Assembly: GCF_000152985.1 (NCBI RefSeq) | Contig: NZ_CH672395.1 | Span: forward strand, 3,383,823-3,447,822 | Direction: 5' to 3' | DNA: 64,000 nt | From: Leeuwenhoekiella blandensis MED217 | Lineage (GTDB): Bacteria > Bacteroidota > Bacteroidia > Flavobacteriales > Flavobacteriaceae | Shown: positions 17,260 to 26,536 of the stretch, piece after piece | How the letters are laid out: the number at the start of each line of letters is the position of its first letter | Numbering within the stretch: the stretch's first letter is position 1 | Position numbers and translations under genes: made by a program | The notes under the pieces: generated by a model | Told to the model about the DNA's origin: nothing | What the model saw: only the letters and a program-made list of their open reading frames with translations | Databases searched by the model: none

Positions 17260-17943
17260 TTATGCTCCAACTTTCACCGCCCGAAGCATTTCGCGTTTTC
17301 CCGGAGGTCCCGGCAAGCGCTCTACTTTGAAGCCCACAGCTTGCATCGCACGACGCACACTTCCTTTAGCTGCATACGTTACAAGTACTCCGCGTGCCTT
17401 TAAAGCATGGTACATTTTTTCAAAAATAGGCTCCTCCCAAAGTTCGGGTTGCACGCGCGCACCAAAAGCATCAAAATAGATCAAGTCGTGTTGATCTTGA
17501 TCTTCTAGTGTTTCAAAGGTTTGCTTACGCTTTTTAAGCTGAAAAGCTTCCGTAATTATTTCGGTTTGCTCCCAAGGTAATTGGTGCATCTTTTCAAAAA
17601 CTGCTTCAAATGCCTGCGCATCTGCAGCTTCCAGATAATTAAGCTGCGCTAGTTCTTCAGAAGAAACAGGATAGGCTTCGACTCCTTCATATAAAAGGTT
17701 TACCGAAGATTTTTCTGCATGCATCAAGGTTAGCAGCGCATTTAAACCGGTACCAAAACCTATTTCTAAAATATGAAGGCTGTTTTGATCAGGGTTTTCA
17801 TTCATCCAGAAATCCAATCCCATTTTTAAGAATACGTGCCTCGCTTCTTGTACAGCCCCGTGCATCGAGTGGTACTGCTCGTTCCAGTCTGTAATTTGAA
17901 TGGTCGTAGAGCCGTCACCGGTGGTTACGATTTTACGTTTCAA
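17260..17943 (-). CDS. mnmD: tRNA (5-methylaminomethyl-2-thiouridine)(34)-methyltransferase MnmD
   Basis: SAM-dependent enzyme that completes the mnm5s2U34 modification in tRNA anticodons, equivalent to the methyltransferase half of E. coli MnmC. Visible features are the N-terminal YHSMHGAVQEARHVFL, the SAM-binding motif LHILEIGFGTGLNALLTL (around residues 55-72), and the acidic catalytic-site segment DLIYFDAFGARVQPELWE. The C-terminus GFKVERLPGPPGKREMLRA is characteristic of the family. Length 227 is right for the stand-alone MnmD form; no FAD domain is attached. It lies 1 base after the lipoprotein gene at 17945-18457, in the same direction. Confidence 0.92.
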   Translation of the reverse strand: MKRKIVTTGDGSTTIQITDWNEQYHSMHGAVQEARHVFLKMGLDFWMNENPDQNSLHILEIGFGTGLNALLTLMHAEKSSVNLLYEGVEAYPVSSEELAQLNYLEAADAQAFEAVFEKMHQLPWEQTEIITEAFQLKKRKQTFETLEDQDQHDLIYFDAFGARVQPELWEEPIFEKMYHALKARGVLVTYAAKGSVRRAMQAVGFKVERLPGPPGKREMLRAVKVGA

Positions 17944-17944
17944 C

Positions 17945-18457
17945 CTACTCTGCGATTTTAACTCCGCTCGCAGTAAAGCCTAAGGTCTTTTTAGGCATCG
18001 TGATCGCAGCGATTTCTTCTTCAGATTTACCACCGTCTTTAGCATAATGTTGCTGCTCTTCTACCGATGTCTCGCTGATAAAAGCCTCACCGTGAACAAC
18101 CACTTTTTTGTCTTTTATGTCCTTAGGTACAAAAAAACCATAATCTTTAAACTTGATCATCACCGGGTCTGCCGCCCCAACATCAACTTGCATCCAGCAC
18201 CCTTTTGCCTGACACACTTCTTGAACTGGGCCTTCAAAGGTTACATTGATGGTGTCCCCCACTTTAAGGTTGCTATAAATATCACCTAATTCAAAAGCTG
18301 TGAGCGTCGCTTCGTTCTTGAATTCTTCTCCAAAAACCCCTGGTTCTTCGCTGGTAAGCTCTTCTGAAACTGTCGCTACATCTTCTTGATTTGAAGCGCC
18401 TTCCTTACAAGCGATTAAACCAATACCTAAAAATGCTAATACTAAATACTTTTTCAT
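17945..18457 (-). CDS. DUF4920-family lipoprotein
   Basis: Small predicted lipoprotein of unknown function. ATG at 18457 gives a standard lipoprotein signal (MKKYLVLAFLGIGLIACKEG); a longer frame from 18574 adds a hydrophobic but implausible leader and would overlap the divergent ilvE start. The mature domain has the DUF4920 features VQEVCQAKGCWMQV and KDYGFFVPKD, with two Cys that might bind metal or form a disulfide. Length is 170 residues. It is followed 1 base later by mnmD, though a functional link is not evident. Confidence 0.85.
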   Translation of the reverse strand: MKKYLVLAFLGIGLIACKEGASNQEDVATVSEELTSEEPGVFGEEFKNEATLTAFELGDIYSNLKVGDTINVTFEGPVQEVCQAKGCWMQVDVGAADPVMIKFKDYGFFVPKDIKDKKVVVHGEAFISETSVEEQQHYAKDGGKSEEEIAAITMPKKTLGFTASGVKIAE

Positions 18458-18533
18458 CGTGTATAATTTATTTAAAAATAGGGGAGCCTGTAAATTTAAT
18501 GAAATCTTGCACACACGGACTTTGAGAAAATGA

Positions 18534-18541
18534 TAAATTTG
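18534..18541 (+). promoter_or_regulatory. Possible -7 box of ilvE
   Basis: TAAATTTG matches the Bacteroidota -7 consensus TAnnTTTG and lies 20 bases before the ilvE ATG. No TTTG is found at the right distance upstream, so this is a half-site match. Confidence 0.5.
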
Positions 18542-18561
18542 CAAGATAAAATTCAATAATA

Positions 18562-19632
18562 ATGACAGATACATTAAAAGTAACCAAGATCGCCGAGACT
18601 AAAATCAATCAGGTTGATTTTAGTAATCTCGCTTTTGGTACCGTCTTTACAGACCATATGTTTGTTTGTGAGTACAAAAACGGAAAATGGCAAACGCCGG
18701 AAATTCTTCCTTATGGTCCACTGCAAATGGATCCTTCAGCAAAGGTTTTTCATTATGGTCAAGCCGTCTTTGAGGGTATGAAAGCTTACAAAGATGACAA
18801 TGGCGACATTTTTATGTTTCGCCCTGAAGAGAACTTCAACCGTATCAACAAATCGGGAGAGCGCCTAGCGATGCCTGCTTTTGACAAAGAGTATTTCTTT
18901 GACGGTCTTAATACACTTTTAAATCTAGATAAAGATTGGATTAAATCTGGAGAAGGCAATTCGCTTTACATTCGTCCTTTTGTAATCGCTACTGAAAATG
19001 GTGTTTCGGCATCGCCTTCTAGCGAGTATAAATTTGTGATCATTTGTGCACCGGCTCAAGCTTATTACAGCGGTCAGGTAAAAGTATTATTTGCAGATCA
19101 CTATAGCCGCTCTGCAGACGGCGGTGTAGGTTATGCAAAAGCTGCCGGTAACTATGCAGCACAGTTTTATCCTACTGAATTAGCAAAAGAAAAAGGCTAT
19201 AATCAAGTAGTATGGACAGATGCTAACACGCACGAATACCTAGAAGAAGCAGGTACCATGAACGTTTTCTTCAGAGTGAACGACACGCTTATTACGGCAC
19301 CTACCAGCGATCGCATTCTTGATGGGATCACCCGTAAAAGTTTGATCGAATTGGCAAAAAGCCAAGGCATCAATGTTGAAGTGCGTCCGGTAAAAGTTGC
19401 AGAAATTGTTGAGGCTGCAGAAAATGGCTCACTTAAAGAGATGTTTGGTGCAGGTACCGCAGCAGTGATCTCTCCTATCTCGGGCTTCACACACAAAGAG
19501 AAAGCTTTTGATCTTCCTCTAGTTGAAGATGCTTACGCCACTAAACTGAAAAAACAATTGACCGAATTACAAGCGAATCGCGCTGAAGATCCTTTTGGAT
19601 GGCGTTATGAAGTACCTGCGATTGAAGTATAA
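18562..19632 (+). CDS. ilvE: Branched-chain amino acid aminotransferase
   Basis: PLP-dependent aminotransferase for the last step of Leu, Ile and Val synthesis and first step of their breakdown. The fold type IV features are VFHYGQAVFEGMKAYKDD (substrate-side loop), SLYIRPFVIATE, and the lysine region GYNQVVWTDANTHEYLEEAG with EAGTMNVFF. The Schiff-base lysine is probably in GYAKAAGNYAAQ. A phosphate-binding turn is seen in GAGTAAVISPISG. At 356 residues it matches the long class II BCAT common in Bacteroidota and eukaryotes. It is divergent from the lipoprotein gene and followed by a strong terminator. Confidence 0.96.
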   Translation: MTDTLKVTKIAETKINQVDFSNLAFGTVFTDHMFVCEYKNGKWQTPEILPYGPLQMDPSAKVFHYGQAVFEGMKAYKDDNGDIFMFRPEENFNRINKSGERLAMPAFDKEYFFDGLNTLLNLDKDWIKSGEGNSLYIRPFVIATENGVSASPSSEYKFVIICAPAQAYYSGQVKVLFADHYSRSADGGVGYAKAAGNYAAQFYPTELAKEKGYNQVVWTDANTHEYLEEAGTMNVFFRVNDTLITAPTSDRILDGITRKSLIELAKSQGINVEVRPVKVAEIVEAAENGSLKEMFGAGTAAVISPISGFTHKEKAFDLPLVEDAYATKLKKQLTELQANRAEDPFGWRYEVPAIEV

Positions 19633-19670
19633 TAAGTTTTTGATTTCGCTTTTGCGAAAATGACACTAAA

Positions 19671-19704
19671 AAGCTCCTTACTAACTACAGTAAGGAGCTT
19701 TTTT
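19671..19704 (+). terminator. Rho-independent terminator after ilvE
   Basis: A perfect 10-bp stem AAGCTCCTTA / TAAGGAGCTT with a 10-nt loop is followed by six T residues. Confidence 0.9.
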
Positions 19705-19730
19705 ATAGCCGCTAAGAAATTGATTAGGGT

Positions 19731-19761
19731 TTTGTGTTTGCCCAGTTTAGACGTATTTTTG
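19731..19761 (+). promoter_or_regulatory. Bacteroidota-type promoter of the dual immunophilin gene
   Basis: TTTG at 19731-19734 and TATTTTTG at 19754-19761 are separated by 19 bases, a full match to the primary sigma-factor consensus of this phylum. The ATG follows 23 bases later. Confidence 0.8.
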
Positions 19762-19784
19762 CACCTCATTTTTAAATTGATACG

Positions 19785-20717
19785 ATGCAAGACGGAATAT
19801 ATGCCAAGTTTCACACGCCAAAAGGCGAAATTCTAGTGAAATTAGAACATGAAAAAACACCGGGAACGGTAGGAAACTTTGTCGCTTTAGCCGAAGGAAA
19901 CCTTGAAAATTCAGCTAAAAAACAAGGAAACCCGTATTACGACGGACTGAAATTTCACCGTGTAATTCCAGATTTTATGATTCAAGGTGGGTGTCCTCAA
20001 GGAACCGGAACCGGGAACCCAGGTTACCAGTTTGACGATGAGTTTGACTCAAGCTTAAAGCACGATGCTCCCGGTAAGCTTTCTATGGCAAATGCAGGCC
20101 CGGGAACAAACGGAAGCCAGTTTTTTATCACGCATACCGCTACTCCTTGGTTAGATGGGAAGCACACCGTTTTTGGTAGCGTTGTAGAAGGTCAAGATGT
20201 GGTAGATGCAATCGCTCAGGACGATACTATGGATAAAGTAGAAATCATTCGCCAAGGTGCAGATGCCGAAAACTTTAATGCTGTTGAGGCTTTTAGAACT
20301 TTTGAAGGAGCACGTGAAAAACGTATCGCTGAAGAACGCGCAAAAAAAGCTGAAGCACTTAATAAATTGAGCGAAGGCTTTAAAGAAACTGAAAGCGGTC
20401 TGCGTTACCAGATCATCCAAAAAGGTGATGGTAAAAAGGCTGAAAAAGGTAAAATGGTTTCTGTACACTACAAAGGTCAGTTGGCTGACGGTACGGTATT
20501 TGACTCTTCGTATAAAAGAAATCAGCCTCTAGACTTTCAAGTGGGTGTAGGTCAGGTAATTTCTGGCTGGGATGAAGGTATTGGCTTACTTCAGGTAGGT
20601 GACAAAGCACGTTTTGTGATTCCTTCAGATTTAGGATATGGTAGTCGCGGTGCCGGTGGTGTGATTCCACCAGATGCGATTTTGGTTTTTGACGTAGAAT
20701 TGATGGACGTTAAATAA
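19785..20717 (+). CDS. Fused cyclophilin-FKBP peptidyl-prolyl isomerase (dual-family immunophilin)
   Basis: Protein-folding enzyme joining two unrelated prolyl isomerase families in one chain. Residues about 1-165 are a cyclophilin domain ([39 protein letters not shown]). A charged helical linker follows (about 170-205). Residues about 215-310 are a complete FKBP domain ([43 protein letters not shown]...[14 protein letters not shown]). No signal peptide is seen, so it should be cytoplasmic. The order cyclophilin then FKBP is the one known from Flavobacterium-type FCBP proteins. Its own promoter and terminator bracket it as a single-gene unit. Confidence 0.95.
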   Translation: MQDGIYAKFHTPKGEILVKLEHEKTPGTVGNFVALAEGNLENSAKKQGNPYYDGLKFHRVIPDFMIQGGCPQGTGTGNPGYQFDDEFDSSLKHDAPGKLSMANAGPGTNGSQFFITHTATPWLDGKHTVFGSVVEGQDVVDAIAQDDTMDKVEIIRQGADAENFNAVEAFRTFEGAREKRIAEERAKKAEALNKLSEGFKETESGLRYQIIQKGDGKKAEKGKMVSVHYKGQLADGTVFDSSYKRNQPLDFQVGVGQVISGWDEGIGLLQVGDKARFVIPSDLGYGSRGAGGVIPPDAILVFDVELMDVK

Positions 20718-20740
20718 GCATTTTCCACATAAAAATACAG

Positions 20741-20770
20741 AAGGCTATCTTTAATCAGATAGCCTTTTTT
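20741..20770 (+). terminator. Rho-independent terminator after the dual immunophilin gene
   Basis: Stem AAGGCTATCT / AGATAGCCTT (10 bp, perfect) with loop TTAATC, followed by a T run. Confidence 0.9.
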
Positions 20771-20870
20771 AATTGCTGAAATTGAAATTTAAGCTACTGA
20801 AAATATGCGGTTTGGTCTTCCGGTTCTGATTTCTTATATTAAGTAGAACAACTAAAAAATCAAATAAGAA

Positions 20871-21056
20871 ATGGGAAAAGGAGATCAAAAAACAAAACGA
20901 GGAAAAATACATCGCGGAACTTACGGTAAACTAAGACCGCGGAAGAAAAAAAGCAGTGCGACAACTGCAGATGTCCCCACAAAACAAACGGCTACCAAAA
21001 CAAAAGAGGCCGACAAAGCGACCTCTGATAAAAGTTTAGCAGATAAAAAGCCGTAA
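20871..21056 (+). CDS. 30S ribosomal protein THX
   Basis: Very basic 61-residue protein. The N-terminus [20 protein letters not shown], followed by LRPRKKK, is the signature of the THX family, a small peptide inserted in the head of the 30S subunit first found in Thermus. The Bacteroidota form is longer, and here the remaining 30 residues are a Lys/Thr/Ala-rich tail with low complexity. It stands alone between the immunophilin and yaaA. Confidence 0.9.
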   Translation: MGKGDQKTKRGKIHRGTYGKLRPRKKKSSATTADVPTKQTATKTKEADKATSDKSLADKKP

Positions 21057-21068
21057 AAAACAGACCAA

Positions 21069-21833
21069 CTATCTAACGAATACCAATTCGTTTTTGTCTA
21101 AATCGGAGTATTGCTCACTGAAGCCGTACCCGTCGTAATCAAAGCCCTTGAGTTGATCTATGGTTTGCACATCCTTATCTATAATGTAGCGTACCATAGA
21201 ACCCCGGGCTTTTTTTGCATAAAAGGAGATGATCTTGAGTTTTCCGTTTTTGTAATCCTTGAATACAGGAGTAATTACAGGAACTTTCAATTTTTCAGGC
21301 TTTACCGATTTGAAATATTCATTACTCGCAAGATTTAAAAACAGTTCGTCTTCTTTCAATTCAGCATTCAAAGCTTCAGTAATTTTATCGTCCCAAAATT
21401 GGTACAAGTCCTCATTATGACCTGATTTCAATTTGGTTCCCATCTCCAGGCGATAGGCTTGCATGAGATCAAAAGGTTTTAAAACTCCATAAAGACCAGA
21501 AAGGATACGCAGTGTATCTTCTAATTTATCTAGCTTTTCAGTCGGTATCGTATACGCATCAAGCCACGTATACACGTCACCGGCAAAGGCATACACCGCA
21601 GGACGCGCATTTTCTTTAGTAAAAGGTGTCGAGAATTCTTTGTAGCGCTGGTAGTTAAGATCTGCAAGCTTATCGCTGATACCCATCAAATCTGAAATTT
21701 CAGCTTTGGTCTTGCGCTCTAGTTTTTTATTTAACGTTTCGGCTTCCTCTAAAAACTGAGGCTGCGAGCTTCTAGTAGTTGGCAATTTTGATTCAAAATC
21801 CAGCGATTTAGCCGGAGAAACAACTGCTTTCAT
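21069..21833 (-). CDS. yaaA: Peroxide stress protein YaaA (UPF0246)
   Basis: DNA-binding protein that in E. coli limits intracellular iron and DNA damage under peroxide stress. The start [15 protein letters not shown] and the segments [25 protein letters not shown] (read in two parts), [24 protein letters not shown] and [13 protein letters not shown] are diagnostic. Its helix-hairpin-helix-like core ends with [10 protein letters not shown]-type [18 protein letters not shown]. At 254 residues it has the family length. A TATTTTTG box lies at 21850-21857 on its strand, 16 bases before the ATG, without a clear upstream TTTG. It is convergent with the THX gene. Confidence 0.95.
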   Translation of the reverse strand: MKAVVSPAKSLDFESKLPTTRSSQPQFLEEAETLNKKLERKTKAEISDLMGISDKLADLNYQRYKEFSTPFTKENARPAVYAFAGDVYTWLDAYTIPTEKLDKLEDTLRILSGLYGVLKPFDLMQAYRLEMGTKLKSGHNEDLYQFWDDKITEALNAELKEDELFLNLASNEYFKSVKPEKLKVPVITPVFKDYKNGKLKIISFYAKKARGSMVRYIIDKDVQTIDQLKGFDYDGYGFSEQYSDLDKNELVFVR

Positions 21834-21995
21834 ATCGTTTAATTTTTATCAAAAATACGCATTCGCGAAAACGTTCTAAGTCTGTTTTGATAAGTTTTAG
21901 CAATTATACCATAAACGTGATTTTTCAAAAATAAACTGAAGAACAAGTCGACTAGAAGCTTAAAGCATTAACCTAACAAAGGTTTTTAGTGAAAT

Positions 21996-22280
21996 CTAAT
22001 GGAAAAAGTAATAGCATAAAGCGACTGCTATAATAATGGAAACAATAAGCATATACCAATCCCTACGTAATAATTTTTGCGCTTTTTTTCTAACTTCAGA
22101 TTTTACCTTGGCAGTGGTGTCTGGATCTAACTCTTTAAAATTTGCCCGTTTATCTTTGTCAGGATTTTTTAAAGTATTACGAAATAATTTTTCTTCCCGG
22201 CGTTTCAGTTTTTTACGTCGAAGCTCATTAAATCTTTGATTATGTGCACTAAACCTTCCATTTGTTCCATCAACAGCCAT
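21996..22280 (-). CDS. Small basic protein with C-terminal membrane anchor, unknown
   Basis: A 94-residue protein not recognised as a named family. Residues 1-70 are very basic and predicted helical (RFNELRRKKLKRREEKLFRN; RKKAQKLLRRDW). Residues about 75-93 form one membrane segment (MLIVSIIIAVALCYYFF), so it looks tail-anchored. It lies alone between yaaA and the LolD-like ATPase gene, same strand as both. No RNA- or DNA-binding motif beyond the charge can be named. Confidence 0.65.
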   Translation of the reverse strand: MAVDGTNGRFSAHNQRFNELRRKKLKRREEKLFRNTLKNPDKDKRANFKELDPDTTAKVKSEVRKKAQKLLRRDWYMLIVSIIIAVALCYYFFH

Positions 22281-22343
22281 AATTAAACATCAAAAATTCA
22301 AGCATATTCCTTTTTTACTATAAATAAGCCGCAGAATGGTAAT

Positions 22344-23039
22344 CTATACCTCAACAGTCCTTCGCACATCACTCTCGATCAGTCCGTCTCGTAAACGAAT
22401 TACACGATGCGCATGCTCTGCAATATCTTCTTCGTGCGTAACTAAGATCACGGTATTTCCGGCAGCGTGAATCGCATCAAAAAGGCTCATAATTTCTACG
22501 GAAGTTTTAGAGTCTAAGTTTCCGGTAGGCTCATCGGCAAGAATGATTGAAGGCTTATTGACCAAAGCGCGACCTACAGCAACCCGCTGCCGCTGCCCTC
22601 CTGAGAGTTGGTTAGGTTTATGATCCATACGATCTGCAAGACCTACATCTTGCAGCACTTCTTCAGCACGTTTGTGGCGCTCCGGTTTTGAATATCCCGC
22701 GTACACCATGGGCAAAGCAACATTATCTAAAGCAGTCGTTCTAGGCAGTAAATTAAACGTCTGAAAAACAAAGCCGATCTCCTTATTACGCACCTCAGCG
22801 AGCTCATCATCGGTCATCGCGCTCACATCCCGATTATTTAAAATATACGTCCCGGAAGTCGGTGTGTCAAGGCACCCCAAAAGGTTCATCAAGGTAGATT
22901 TTCCGGAACCGGAAGGCCCCATAATCGCAACGTACTCACCTTTATCAATTTGTAAATCGATGCCTTTTAAAACGTGAACGATTTCATTTCCCAATGGAAA
23001 ATCACGACGAATATCTGTAATATCAATTAAGCTGCTCAT
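22344..23039 (-). CDS. LolD/MacB-type ABC transporter ATP-binding protein
   Basis: ATPase of the lipoprotein-release or macrolide/peptide exporter class. Motifs are Walker [10 protein letters not shown] (about residues 41-49), Q-loop [19 protein letters not shown], signature [16 protein letters not shown], Walker [16 protein letters not shown] and H-loop LVTHEEDIA. The [13 protein letters not shown] block is diagnostic for the MacB/LolD group. At 231 residues it is normal. The FtsX-like permease partner is not adjacent, so which complex it serves is unknown. It may be the orphan ATPase often seen in Bacteroidota with scattered MacB-type permeases. Confidence 0.9.
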   Translation of the reverse strand: MSSLIDITDIRRDFPLGNEIVHVLKGIDLQIDKGEYVAIMGPSGSGKSTLMNLLGCLDTPTSGTYILNNRDVSAMTDDELAEVRNKEIGFVFQTFNLLPRTTALDNVALPMVYAGYSKPERHKRAEEVLQDVGLADRMDHKPNQLSGGQRQRVAVGRALVNKPSIILADEPTGNLDSKTSVEIMSLFDAIHAAGNTVILVTHEEDIAEHAHRVIRLRDGLIESDVRRTVEV

Positions 23040-23098
23040 AGGATGATTACTCTATATTTTGAATATAAGTAGATAAATCGAGAAAGGAGTTACAAATT

Positions 23099-23869
23099 TT
23101 AAACCCTAATTTTAAAATGCTCCTCAACCTGCTCGGTTCTAAAGAACACAAAACCCAGCCAAAAGCAATCTACAGTAACGCTCACCCGAGGATGTTGCTT
23201 GATCAACTCCCAGGCTTCCGTCATTTCTGGCGACCAATAGATGTCATCAAAGATCCATACACTGTCGTTATGTACAGTAGGCAATAATTGCTCAAAGTAG
23301 TTTAAGGTTGCTTCCTTACTGTGGTTTCCGTCGAAATAAATAAGATCAAACTTTTCTGAAATCACCTGAGGAAGCGTTTGCTTAAAATCACCTACAATAA
23401 CCTCAACATTTGAAAGTTCTGCGCTTTTTAAATGCTTCTGAGCCACGACAGCGGTTTGCGGGCAACCTTCTAGCGAAGTCATTTTTGCTGTTTCAGGCAA
23501 AGCCAAAGAAACTGAAGCTAAACCTACAGAGGTACCTAATTCTAAAATAGCCTTTGGTTTAAAATAGGACACTACACGATAAAGCAGTTTCATTCTGGAA
23601 AAACGCGCTCCGGCGTGTTTGGCTATATCTTTAACCGCGCGTCTATTGCTTTTAAAAACACGCGATCCCGCACCAAAGTCAGTTACTTCAATAACCTCAT
23701 TCGACTGAAGAAGATCCTCTCGATACGCTTTAAGTTGGTTTTTAGCTTCTTTCGAAGTTTTTCGGTAAAGACATTTAGTGACAAAGGTGTACACAAAAGG
23801 AGAATGCACCCCGTGCTGATTGGTTGCTTTCCGCAGAAATTGTGAATAAGCTTTAATGATGTACCACAT
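23099..23869 (-). CDS. Class I SAM-dependent methyltransferase, unknown substrate
   Basis: A 256-residue predicted methyltransferase. The Rossmann SAM motif is KAILELGTSVGLASVSLAL (around residues 110-128) with the next acidic strand in TSLEGCPQ. A later acidic strand FDLIYFDGNHSKEATLNYFE resembles O-methyltransferases that act on small molecules or sugars. The N-terminus (YSQFLRKATNQHGVHSPFVY) is a conserved Bacteroidota feature of this group. It is close to the LolD-like gene (59 bases) and the ABC-F gene (34 bases) on the same strand, but no pathway is implied. Confidence 0.8.
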   Translation of the reverse strand: MWYIIKAYSQFLRKATNQHGVHSPFVYTFVTKCLYRKTSKEAKNQLKAYREDLLQSNEVIEVTDFGAGSRVFKSNRRAVKDIAKHAGARFSRMKLLYRVVSYFKPKAILELGTSVGLASVSLALPETAKMTSLEGCPQTAVVAQKHLKSAELSNVEVIVGDFKQTLPQVISEKFDLIYFDGNHSKEATLNYFEQLLPTVHNDSVWIFDDIYWSPEMTEAWELIKQHPRVSVTVDCFWLGFVFFRTEQVEEHFKIRV

Positions 23870-23903
23870 TCTCAGGTTTCGGTTTTCAAAATTCTAATTT
23901 AGC

Positions 23904-25787
23904 CTAACCTTCCATCTTGGCGCTTAGATCAAACCAACGCTCGGTAAATTCGTCTATTTTATCTTGAATCTGCTGCAACTCCACAGAAGCTTGATTGATC
24001 TCATCTCCTGACAAATCAGGATTTAGAAATTCGGCTTCCTTCTTTTCCTTTTCCTTTTCAAGCTTGGCGATATCGCGTTCCAGTCGGTTGTATTCCTTTT
24101 GCTCGTTATAAGAAAGTGCACTTCCGGCTGTTTTCCAATTGTCTTTATTGGTTTCCTTTTCCACTTTAGGCTGCGGATCTTCCTCCTGTATAACTGCCGG
24201 ACCAGCATCATAAGCTCTAAAATCAGAGTAATTCCCCGGAAAATCTTCAACCACACCTTGTCCTCTAAATACAAAAAGATGGTCAACGATCTTATCCATA
24301 AAATAACGATCGTGCGAAACCACGATCAAACATCCCGGATAATCCAGCAAGAAACTCTCAAGCACATTGAGCGTCACAATATCCAGATCGTTAGTAGGTT
24401 CATCCAGAATTAAAAAGTTAGGATTCTGAATAAGCACCGTACATAAATATAAACGCTTACGCTCGCCTCCACTCAATTTTTCAACGAAGTCATATTGCTT
24501 TTTTCGGTCAAAAAGAAAACGCTCTAAAAGCTGACCTGCAGAAATCTGGCGCCCCTTTTTCAGCGGAATATAATCACCGAATTCTTTGATAACATCAATC
24601 ACCTTTTGACCGTGCTTGATCTCAATTCCCTTTTGTGTATAATAGCCAAATTGAATAGTCTCCCCGATCACGATCTTTCCGCCATCGGGTGGCATTTTTC
24701 CTGTAAGGATATTGAGAAATGTAGATTTCCCGGTTCCATTTTTACCGATGATCCCAATACGATCTGCCCGCTGAAAATTATAGTCAAACTTATCGAGGAT
24801 CACGCGGTCTTTAAACGACTTAGAAACTTTGTGTAGCTCTACGATCTTACTTCCCAAACGCTCCATATTCAGCTCGAGTTGTACCTCGTGATCGTTACGG
24901 CGTTTGTGTGCGCGTTCTTTTATTTCGGCAAAGTCATCGATACGCGATTTAGACTTTGTAGTACGCGCCTTGGGCTGGCGACGCATCCACTCCAATTCCT
25001 TTTTAAAAAGCTGTTTTGCTTTCCCGGTCTCTACCTCTTCGTTGGTAATTCGCGCATCGCGCTTCTCTAGGTAATAGGCATAATTTCCTTTGTAACTATA
25101 CAACTTACCTTCATCCAACTCGATGATCTCGTTACACACGCGCTCTAGAAAGTAGCGGTCGTGCGTTACCATAAAGAGGGTGAAATTCTCTTTGGTAAAA
25201 AACTGCTCTAACCATTCGATCATCTCAAGATCTAAGTGGTTTGTGGGCTCATCAAGAATCAGTAAATCGGGTTTGCTGAGCAGCATATTGGCGAGTGCCA
25301 AACGCTTTTTTTGTCCACCGCTTAACTTTTCAACTTTACGGTCAAGATCATCCAGTTTAAGCTGAAATAATATCTGTTTATATTGGGTTTCAAAATCCCA
25401 AGCCTGATGGGCTTCCATCTGATCAAAAGCTTTCTGATACGCTTCAGTATCTTCCATATTTTGAAGGGCGTGCTCATAGGCCGAAATCACGTTTAAGATC
25501 TCATTATCGCTATCAAAAATAGTTTGCTCTACAGTGAGGTTAGGATCAAGATCGGGTTCCTGCGGAAGGAAAGAAATCTTGATACCTTTGCGATATACCA
25601 CCTGCCCACTGTCTGGATTTTCGGCTCCTGCCAAAATATCAAGCATCGACGTTTTACCGGTACCGTTTTTGGCAACTAAGCCAATTTTTTGTCCTTCGTT
25701 AATACCAAAAGACAAATCTTTAAACAATACCCGCTCGCCAAACGCTTTAGCGATAGACTCTACCGAAACATAATTGATTGCGCTCAT
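23904..25787 (-). CDS. ABC-F family ATPase (Uup-like)
   Basis: Cytoplasmic soluble ATPase with two fused nucleotide-binding domains, a class that acts on the ribosome during translation or in antibiotic protection. First site: Walker A AKNGTGKTS (about residue 37) and signature KLSGGQKKRLALANML with LLILDEPTNHLDLE. Second site: GKNGTGKST and KLSGGERKRLYLC with FLILDEPTNDLD. The interdomain linker is long and highly charged (LEWMRRQPKARTTKSKSRID). A C-terminal coiled coil (about 565-620; KLEKEKEKKEAEF) resembles Uup rather than EttA. No membrane domain. At 627 residues it fits Uup. Confidence 0.93.
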   Translation of the reverse strand: MSAINYVSVESIAKAFGERVLFKDLSFGINEGQKIGLVAKNGTGKTSMLDILAGAENPDSGQVVYRKGIKISFLPQEPDLDPNLTVEQTIFDSDNEILNVISAYEHALQNMEDTEAYQKAFDQMEAHQAWDFETQYKQILFQLKLDDLDRKVEKLSGGQKKRLALANMLLSKPDLLILDEPTNHLDLEMIEWLEQFFTKENFTLFMVTHDRYFLERVCNEIIELDEGKLYSYKGNYAYYLEKRDARITNEEVETGKAKQLFKKELEWMRRQPKARTTKSKSRIDDFAEIKERAHKRRNDHEVQLELNMERLGSKIVELHKVSKSFKDRVILDKFDYNFQRADRIGIIGKNGTGKSTFLNILTGKMPPDGGKIVIGETIQFGYYTQKGIEIKHGQKVIDVIKEFGDYIPLKKGRQISAGQLLERFLFDRKKQYDFVEKLSGGERKRLYLCTVLIQNPNFLILDEPTNDLDIVTLNVLESFLLDYPGCLIVVSHDRYFMDKIVDHLFVFRGQGVVEDFPGNYSDFRAYDAGPAVIQEEDPQPKVEKETNKDNWKTAGSALSYNEQKEYNRLERDIAKLEKEKEKKEAEFLNPDLSGDEINQASVELQQIQDKIDEFTERWFDLSAKMEG

Positions 25788-25829
25788 AGGCTGCGAATTT
25801 AGCCTTAATAAGTGGAGAAAAAAACTAGA

Positions 25830-26216
25830 TTAGTTATTCAGGATCTTTTTAATGTTTGGCTTAAAATAATCTGGCCCTTTCAGCACTTTGCCGTCCTCGC
25901 GGTACACCGGTTTCCCATCGGCTCCTAACTTACTCATATTACTGCGCTGAATTTCGTCAAAAACTTCTTCGATCTTATGCTGCATCCCGTGTTCTAAAAT
26001 GGTTCCGCATAAGATGTAGAGCATATCGCCCAACGCATCGGCAACTTCTGCAAGGTCATTATTGTTGGCTGCTTCTAGATATTCTTCATTCTCTTCTTTC
26101 ATCAAATTGAAACGCAACAAATTTTTAGCCTCGCCTAAGTCGGCCTTTGGAGCTTCTTCAATTCCTAATCCAAAAGTGCTATGAAATTTATGTACCGCAG
26201 CTAATCGTTTTTTCAT
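25830..26216 (-). CDS. MazG-like nucleoside triphosphate pyrophosphohydrolase
   Basis: Probably a house-cleaning enzyme that hydrolyses a nucleoside triphosphate or related compound to the monophosphate. The all-alpha MazG/HisE-type core shows the metal-binding pattern KEENEEYLEA followed by LAEVADALGDMLYILCGT (Glu/Glu then Asp/Asp). A C-terminal DGKPVYREDGKVLKGPDYF is typical of the Bacteroidota version. ATG at 26216 gives 128 residues starting MKKRLAAVHKFHSTFG; the frame is open further upstream to 26360 but that extension overlaps the divergent small membrane gene and lacks homology. Substrate unknown. Confidence 0.85.
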   Translation of the reverse strand: MKKRLAAVHKFHSTFGLGIEEAPKADLGEAKNLLRFNLMKEENEEYLEAANNNDLAEVADALGDMLYILCGTILEHGMQHKIEEVFDEIQRSNMSKLGADGKPVYREDGKVLKGPDYFKPNIKKILNN

Positions 26217-26264
26217 CGTAATATTCTGTTTTAAAGACTTAATTTTGACTAAAAATACATTAAA

Positions 26265-26453
26265 ATGTTTAGTACGGGACAGTTGGTTTTTGCAGGGCTT
26301 TTCTTCATCGCCTTCGTTTTTTTCATTTGGATGAGTTATCGCAAAGACCGAAAACTTCACAAAAAAGAGTACAAAGGATCCTTATGGATTTTGGTAGGTT
26401 TTATCGCATTTGTTGCGATTCTGTTTTTAATAAAAATCACCTTAAATAAATAA
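26265..26453 (+). CDS. Small membrane protein, unknown
   Basis: A 62-residue protein with two membrane segments (LVFAGLFFIAFVFFIWMSY and LWILVGFIAFVAILFLI) joined by a basic loop RKDRKLHKKEYKGS. Both ends would face the same side. Similar small hydrophobic proteins are common next to MazG-like genes in this family, but no function is known. It is divergent from the pyrophosphohydrolase gene. Confidence 0.75.
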   Translation: MFSTGQLVFAGLFFIAFVFFIWMSYRKDRKLHKKEYKGSLWILVGFIAFVAILFLIKITLNK

Positions 26454-26536
26454 TTGATTTTTATAGCTGCAAGTTTCCTGAGAATCGCTTAGAATATGGA
26501 GTAAATTGTTAAATTAGCAGTTAAACCTCTTCCTCC

